Shown one piece after another: positions 58,301 through 64,000 of a stretch of DNA of 64,000 nucleotides. Origin of the DNA: Amphibalanus amphitrite (taxonomy: Eukaryota > Arthropoda > Thecostraca > Balanomorpha > Balanidae); the NCBI RefSeq assembly GCF_019059575.1, contig NW_024883388.1, forward strand, positions 30,926 through 94,925, written 5' to 3'. A program made the translations under genes and the position numbers. Numbering within the stretch: position 1 is the first letter of the stretch; every line of letters begins with the position of its first letter. The notes under the pieces were generated by a model, which made no database searches, had not been told where the DNA came from, and was given only the letters and a program-made list of their open reading frames with translations.

Positions 58301-59811
58301 TCCACCGCGTGCTACAAAAGCGTATATATCTTTCCCGAGCGAAAAAAACAAACATTCCAGTTTTTTGGCGCTTTTGTTTCAATTGTGGTGGTTCTGTTAG
58401 AAGGCCCATACAGATGGTGTTTGCGCAAAATTTCTAACGGAAAATCACCGACTATTTAGTGTCGACAGCTGCATATTAACTTTTTGAACACGCCTCCATC
58501 ACTGCTTGTTTATTGGCTGTCTGTGGTATTGGGCTGTGTGGCTGTAGGTATATACCGTGTGTTGCTGGGTGATTGTGATAATATTTTGATGATTAACCTT
58601 TTTATTCAGCGGTAGAGAATTCTGAAAATCCCAGGGGGTGCTACAAACCCCTAATTATCCACCCCTGTTTTATTTTAAGTTCCATCCAGTACCAGTATGA
58701 GTGTTTATGGCAATGGAAGGTCAGGTAGGTGAAACATTTCATTATTGTAATTTTAATCTTTTGAGACCTGAGTTTCAACATTCTCTTGAGAGCCTGAGAG
58801 CATTCATGCCAAGGTTTCTGAGTCTGTTTCATGATAAAGAGACAATATTTATAATGGAGTCAACTTGTGGGTCAAGTCAGCAGAACTTGATAAATGAGTA
58901 TGACATCACCTCTACACCTGTCGCCTCCTGTATTGTAGTGATGGCAGGTTCAATGCTGAGTCTCAGAATAATAGCCAGCGAGCGTATACTGTTGTTTTGT
59001 ATTTCTATGCCCGATCGGCCCTAATGTGTAATGTCTTGCATTTCTAAATATTGAACTGTAATGAATGAGACGCTGTAATGAGGTACTGTAATGAAAAGAC
59101 TGCCTCAGACTGCAAGGTTCTATTTAACCAAATATGACTGCATGTCTGCTACAGAATGAAACACTGACAAACACTGACACTGACATCAGGCACTGACAAA
59201 GTGAATGCACAAGAACGATAAGGACTTCTGGACTTCAGAGCAAGAGATACACCCTACGCTCAGGAACGCCGCTGTCACCACACATAGCATACAGCACCCG
59301 GTCGTGCCCATCATTAGCCTACAAGCCCCACCAGACGCTAACCGGCCACGATTTTACCGCCCTCTACGAAAAGCAGTCATCTCACTTTGCAAGCGACCTC
59401 TACAACGATAGAGGAATCGACAACTGGCAATCCGGCCTGATCGCGTCTCTCCGGTCTTACCACTTTGGCTATGCAGTGGTGGTAAACGGTAATGGGCTTC
59501 CGCGATTACCATAAGCTCCAGGGAGGTGCCATCCCTTCACCTCCCCTGCCGTCCCCTGCATCGCCATCGTTCATCACAAATGGCTATAATTAGGATCTGA
59601 ATGCCAAAATTCATCGGTAGGAAGTTGCTTTCAAGCACTGTCCAGCTCTCAAATGGCCGATAGCCTCAACGCCCCCTGCAGTCGCACCAGTCTTAAAATT
59701 AATAGATCCACTCTACTGACAGGCACGGTGTATATTCAACCCAAAATGCACATAAATATCACAACAAAACAACCCCTATTCCCTGCGTGACCATGTGAGT
59801 AGCACTCCCCG
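58301..59811. other. Non-coding stretch between tandem units and RFT1 3' end
   Basis: An open frame at 58701-59024 (107 codons) shows no recognised domain or splice context. No RNA gene seen. The part next to 59811 should include the RFT1 3' UTR. Confidence 0.4.
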
Positions 59812-62800
59812 CTAGCTGCGCTTCAGTTTATCCCCGACCCGCTCCTTGACCGCCTGGAGGAGGCGGGGCTCGCTGTACACTGCCGCGGCCACCACGGCGG
59901 CCCCACAGAGCGCGCCCACAGCCACATGGGCGGCGGCGGAGCTGGGGTATAGTCTCTCTTGAAAGTATCGCGACTCCGAAGGAAGGCGCCACCTGTCCCA
60001 GCCGCGGTTGAGCGGAAAGGTTTGAGAGCCGCCGCGCTGGTAGCACTGACCGAAGCCTGACACGCGGAGGCAGCCGGCGCAGCGGGCCGAGGGAAGTGGT
60101 TGCGGACTGCGGAGGGATGGGGGGGGGGGGGTGGCAGTCGCCATCCGGTTACTTGTGATGGTAGCTAAGCATGTGGTCAACGGAGGCCACCCTACTCGCA
60201 GAGGATTTGTTGAGATTTGTTTCATTGCAAAGTTAGCAATTTGACTCGTCATCGGCACGACTGTCACATTTTTTTTTGGGGGGGGGGTAAAATCCGGAAA
60301 CTCGTGCGCATATACCTAAAAAATCATCTGTTGCACCCGCTAACAGAATGCATCCGTGCTTGCACATGCACTCGTAAGCGGATTCAAAAACAAGAATTAT
60401 CTCTCTAGCCAGTTCGCCAATTCGCTGTCTAGCCATTTAGTCTTATATTTGAAGTTCTCTCTTTTTAATGAGCCGGTTAACGAACGGCGACAAAAAAGAA
60501 AAAATAATGCTGTTCAGCCATGTTCTTTTTAAAAACTTATTTGATGCCAGGCTTCCTCCCCCCCCCCCCCCACACCCCGCATGACCTGTTTACGTCATTC
60601 AGAAGGCCTCATTACAGTAAGGGTTATGTATAGGCGGATCCAACCCAAAGTTTTGGGAGGGGCAAACCATCACAATTTATTGTCTCTTTTCATGCACTGC
60701 CATAGACGTAATGTTAAAAATGATGTCCTTTGTGGAGGGCAATTGCCCTATTTGCCCTCCCCTGGATCCGCCACTGGGGTTATGGCGGAACTTCGCTTCG
60801 TTGTGATTTTACGCGTCACGCACACTGAGTGATTGGCGCCCAGAAAGGCACACCAATGAGCGTCCGGCTGGTGAGCCCAAGAGGCACCGGTATCCGCCTG
60901 GGGCGGTGGACGGGGTCAAGGGAGAGCGATACGAGCATGACCTTTGGCCGGCCTCCGCCTGTTTTGACCCAGTTGTCAGCCGCTGGGGCCTGCGTCATAT
61001 AGCAATTTTCCTTCTACCGCTGGCGTGAAATCGTGTTACAGCGTACTTTTTATGATACAGGCCATGACCTCCCTACTGGGGTCCTCAAACTGAATGGAAT
61101 AGTTCGCTGAGCCGCCGCAGCCCAGGACGCGATACTTTCAAGAGAGACTATACAGCCAGCTCTCGGAGCCGGCTGCCAGCAGGCCGGCGGTCACCAGCGC
61201 GGCAGCCACGGCGGGCGGCGGGCGGAGACCGAGCAGCGGCGGCACGGACACCGCCGGCTCCAGCGGCAGACCGGCCACGAACCGGTAACTGGCGACACAC
61301 GGGGCGGGGACAGGGTGAGAGTAATCGGACTGTAATCGCCACGCCCCGCGTGGATTGTCCATGAAGGTAATACATACAATACATACATACGAGAGAGGTA
61401 CGGGACACTGTATCGGGCATCAGCGACACACGGGGTGGGGACAGGGTGAAAGGGGTACGGGACACTGCATCAAGCGCCAGCAACACACTGGACGGGGCGA
61501 GCGGGCAGCAGCAGCAGAAAATGGGACGAAGACATGATGGTTGAGAGTGGCACGGGACACTGTATCGGGAACCAGCAGCATACGGGGAGGGCACGGGATG
61601 AGAATTGAGAGGGGTACAGGACACTATTGGGGACAGCAGACATTCGTATCAGTCGATGGACGGGTGAAGTAACGAGATCCAAGTATATCGAGATCGGCGA
61701 ATAAAGCGTGATATTGACTATCCATGACAGATTGGATAATGATGTAAATAATTAGACCAATTAGGACAAATCAAATCTATTCAAAAACACAAAAACTCAC
61801 CAAACGTATATCCTGGTCAGCATATTGACGCAGTTGGCGAGGATCAATCCAACCCCGCCGAATAGCCTAGTAAAGATCCCTGTCGAGATGACGAATATCA
61901 CAGATAGCAGCACCATCTTCCGGTTATACCTGAAACACCGGAAAACGCCACAACACCTGTCAAAGCGCCCGATAGTAACGTTCCTAGCTTCACTTTATCG
62001 ACACGACTGGCCAGCCTTTCCACTTCGCCTTTAGCCGCAAAAGGCAGTCTAACAACAAAAACCAACATGAGAACGTCATTTCCTAATCCGCTCAGCCTCT
62101 ACCGACTAATTTACCTCACTCCTTACTAAGCCCCGACCATTTCCCGACTGCCTTCCATAAACCCTCCACGGCACTTACCCATTGATCTGTTCCTGGCGCA
62201 TCACTGCGAACGTGTAGCACTCCAGCACTCCGTTCACCGCCAGTAGGAGCACGTAGGCGCACTGGGCGCGCAGCAGACTGACGGCCGGACCGGCGGTCAG
62301 CAGGGCGCCTCCGTACAGCCGCAGCAGCAGGTGGGAGTAGCTCCAGCCGAACGTGACGGCAACCAGACAGAGCAGGCTCATGGCGCGCAGCAGGTCGTGC
62401 AGAACCCGGCCCCCCGCGGCAGACACCGGCTGGAGGAAGAGGGGGTAGGGTCAGACTCATAGCGCGGAGTAGGTCGTGTAGCACCCGGCCCGCCACCGCA
62501 GACACCGGCTGGAGGGGGAGGGAGCTGTCAGGCACCAGCTGGAGGAGAGGTGCCAAACTGTCCCCTTCCAGTGACTGGCGAGAAGGGGAGAGATGGCCAG
62601 AAGGATAGAAGCTGGGCAACAAAACAAACCGAATGACAAAAAAAGACACCAAGATGAAGATCACAACGACTGGCAGTAAGGACTTATAGCGGAGATGAAG
62701 AGTAGCTACGAGTATAATTGGCTAATATCAGAGGAGTGTGTGCTTACTTGTGGAGAGGTATTACTGATCAGTGAAGAGAGATGGCAGCACGGGTCACATC

Positions 62801-63835
62801 GCCACCGTCGCGACAGGAAATGTTAGAGGCAGACGCGGTTGCTGGGAAAACGTGGCAGCACAACTTTGGCTCTATTTCTGAGGATACTCGAACCAGCGCT
62901 GCCGTGAGCTGTCTGTAACACAGGTAGGTCTTAATACCGTTTGACTGCAGTCTAAGAGGCCTTAGACCTAAAGTTCTAGCTAAATGAAACGAAGAATGCG
63001 ACGACTTGGCCAAAAGAAACCACTATGACCGCGAAAACGCTTGACTACATTTGAAACCCCGCCCCTTTACAAATATGTAGTTCACTGGCCTCACCTGTCC
63101 CGGCACCAGTCTGGGTCCCAGCTCGCTCGCCGACTTCACCGGTAGACAGTTATCCGGTGAGCGGACGTGCCAGAGCAGGGTGCCGTAATAGATGACCACG
63201 AGGAGAGCGGAGCTGACCGCGTGGCCCACACAGTAGGCCCAGATGGCGTGGGACGGGTACAGGGCGATCAGCCAGGCTTTGAGCGCCACCCGACTGCACA
63301 GAGTGACCATGTCGGCTACCACCTTGGGAGAGAGGGAGAGCGGGTGGGTGAGAGAGTGGTGAGAGGAGATGGGGAGGGGCGAGAAGACGATAAGAGAGTC
63401 AGAGATAATCCACATATGCCAGCAAGGTAGGGAGAATACAGTACATTAACGCGGTGTGAACGATCGACGATCCGCAAACGACTGTCGCAGCAGGCGATTT
63501 GAGCTTCGGATATAATTTCACTGATATAGCAGAGTCATCGAGCATATAGCAGTCGAGCAGAGTCATCGGGGAACCGACGCGCCTCAAATATTTTCCCCTG
63601 ACACCCTGTTCCTCTCCTCTGCGTCACCCCACCGCCGTCATTCACCTTCAATTTGACAAAGAGCATGGCCTGCGCCAGGATGACCAGCGGCTGGGCGGCC
63701 GTCTCCAGTACAACCATGGCCGCGGTGACCCACACGCCCAGACGGTACTCTGAGGTCACATCTCGGGCCGGCTGGCTGAGCGCGTGCAGCCAGAGGCCGG
63801 CCAGCGCCGCCGACACCGCCGCTGACACGGGCACG
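59812..63835 (-). CDS. RFT1: RFT1 homologue, ER membrane protein of N-glycan precursor assembly (partial)
   Basis: Polytopic ER protein needed for lipid-linked oligosaccharide assembly before N-glycosylation. Exons on the minus strand: 63835-63646 (QPLVILAQAMLFVKLK), 63322-63095 (VVADMVTLCSRVALKAWLIA), 62429-62179 (YGGALLTAG, VLLLAVNGVLECYTFAVM), 61929-61801 (LFGGVGLILANCVNM), 61288-61154 and 59941-59812 (AHVAVGALCGAA, ending KLKRS). The last four sum to 645 bases in phase. Hydrophobic segments match the family order. N-terminal exons lie right of the window. About 85 residues expected between the second and third listed exons (the region that holds the FINW..ERYVMT-type block in the family) are not found in 62430-63094, so the locus is either deleted, mis-assembled or broken. 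The final intron is transposon-like. Confidence 0.88.
59942..61153 (-). mobile_element. Introner-like last intron of RFT1 with 26-bp terminal inverted repeats
   Basis: On the coding strand the intron starts GTATAGTCTCTCTTGAAAGT at the donor itself. The perfect 26-base inverse (59947-59972 against 61128-61153) ends five bases before the CCCAG acceptor. The 1,212-bp interior has no frame. Such a layout, a TIR element whose end supplies the splice site, is what is reported for introners. Beyond the 26 bases, CTGG and CCAG also pair, extending into the flanks, and AGCT stands on both sides as a possible 4-bp target duplication. Confidence 0.7.
60629..60776. mobile_element. hAT-type MITE in the RFT1 intron
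   Basis: 148 bp, ending GGATCCGCCACTG and starting with the decayed partner TATAGGCGGATCC. An 8-bp duplicate GGGTTATG flanks it (60621-60628, 60777-60784), the size made by hAT transposases. It is nested within the introner-like intron, so it is younger than the intron. Confidence 0.88.
61290..61635. repeat. Minisatellite in an RFT1 intron
   Basis: Repeats of GGGACACTGTATCGGG..CCAGC and ACACGGGG(T/C)GGGGACAGGGT, with a period of about 60-70 bp and four degenerate copies. Confidence 0.7.
62378..62520. repeat. Tandem duplicate of the 5' part of an RFT1 exon
   Basis: The segment from CTCATGGCGCGCAGCAGGTC to CAGACACCGGCTGGAGG (62378-62437) recurs diverged at about 62457-62518, with an 80-bp offset. 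It copies the acceptor and first 16 codons of the exon at 62429-62179. The outer copy is not followed by the rest of the exon. Confidence 0.85.
62521..63094. other. RFT1 intron where the missing coding part would be expected
   Basis: I read both strands for the missing RFT1 block and found none. No transposon ends recognised either. Confidence 0.5.
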
Positions 63836-64000
63836 CTAACAGGGGAGCGGGGCGTCAGTCAGAGGCAATTACAACACTGCTCTTTTATAATACACTCAAT
63901 TCACTGGCAATAAAACATTACATACTTATGTGCCTATGACGATCCCCACATCTGAAGAAATAAACGTCATTTATCGAGGCAATGACCATTTAAAACACTA
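63836..64000 (-). other. RFT1 intron running off the window
   Basis: Begins with the acceptor CCCCTGTTAG before the exon at 63835. Nothing else recognised. Confidence 0.6.

Noticed and set aside
58701..59024. 107-codon frame as a host gene
   Set aside because: No recognised domain, no splice partner, and AT-rich context typical of intergenic sequence.

Overview
This is a window of an animal nuclear genome. It holds intron-split metazoan genes with GT..AG junctions, dispersed DNA transposons and non-LTR retrotransposons, and no bacterial-style operons. The wealth of TIR elements, short introns and G/C-ending codons in the host exons would fit an invertebrate. An arthropod (possibly a crustacean) is my guess, not something the sequence proves.

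Layout. 1-11.7 kb is mostly non-coding: a LINE 3' end (1-590), a mariner-type fold-back element (917-1505), one orphan start-codon exon on the minus strand (7951-8061) and a complete 1.5-kb TIR element (9590-11108). From 11.69 to 43.49 kb lies the main object: two long arms in inverted orientation, 2.55 kb on the left and 4.73 kb on the right. Each arm has a subterminal array of a 147-bp satellite (7 units left, about 24 right). The arms enclose a sea of TTAA-flanked piggyBac-like MITEs full of AGGTCA and TGACGTCA motifs, and a 2,545-codon open frame (29381-37018). That frame encodes a transposase-like protein: five copies of a module (three with a zinc-finger-like core), an RNase-H-fold DDE core with a CxxH motif, and a C-terminal Ulp1-type cysteine protease with His, Asp, Gln and Cys all present. 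I read the whole as a candidate giant (about 32 kb) fold-back/MULE-like transposon, with the caveat that the arms could be two independent insertions.

Right of it are three recognisable host genes. Aspartylglucosaminidase (AGA, five exons, plus strand, 43815-46084) starts about 330 bp from the arm end. Proteasome maturation protein (POMP, minus, 47085-47795) is convergent with it. RFT1 (minus, 59812-63835) runs off the window edge, and its central coding part is not found here. Between POMP and RFT1 a 2.6-kb unit is tandemly duplicated. One copy is interrupted by a LINE that is itself interrupted by a second LINE, and by a SINE. The other copy is interrupted by the second 1.5-kb TIR element. 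The duplication supplies natural empty sites that define the target duplications.

The last RFT1 intron begins exactly with a 26-bp perfect terminal inverted repeat and ends five bases after its partner, so it looks like an intron made by a transposon (introner). The host genes are unrelated in function: lysosomal glycoprotein breakdown, proteasome assembly, and ER lipid-linked oligosaccharide/N-glycosylation. No operon logic is implied.
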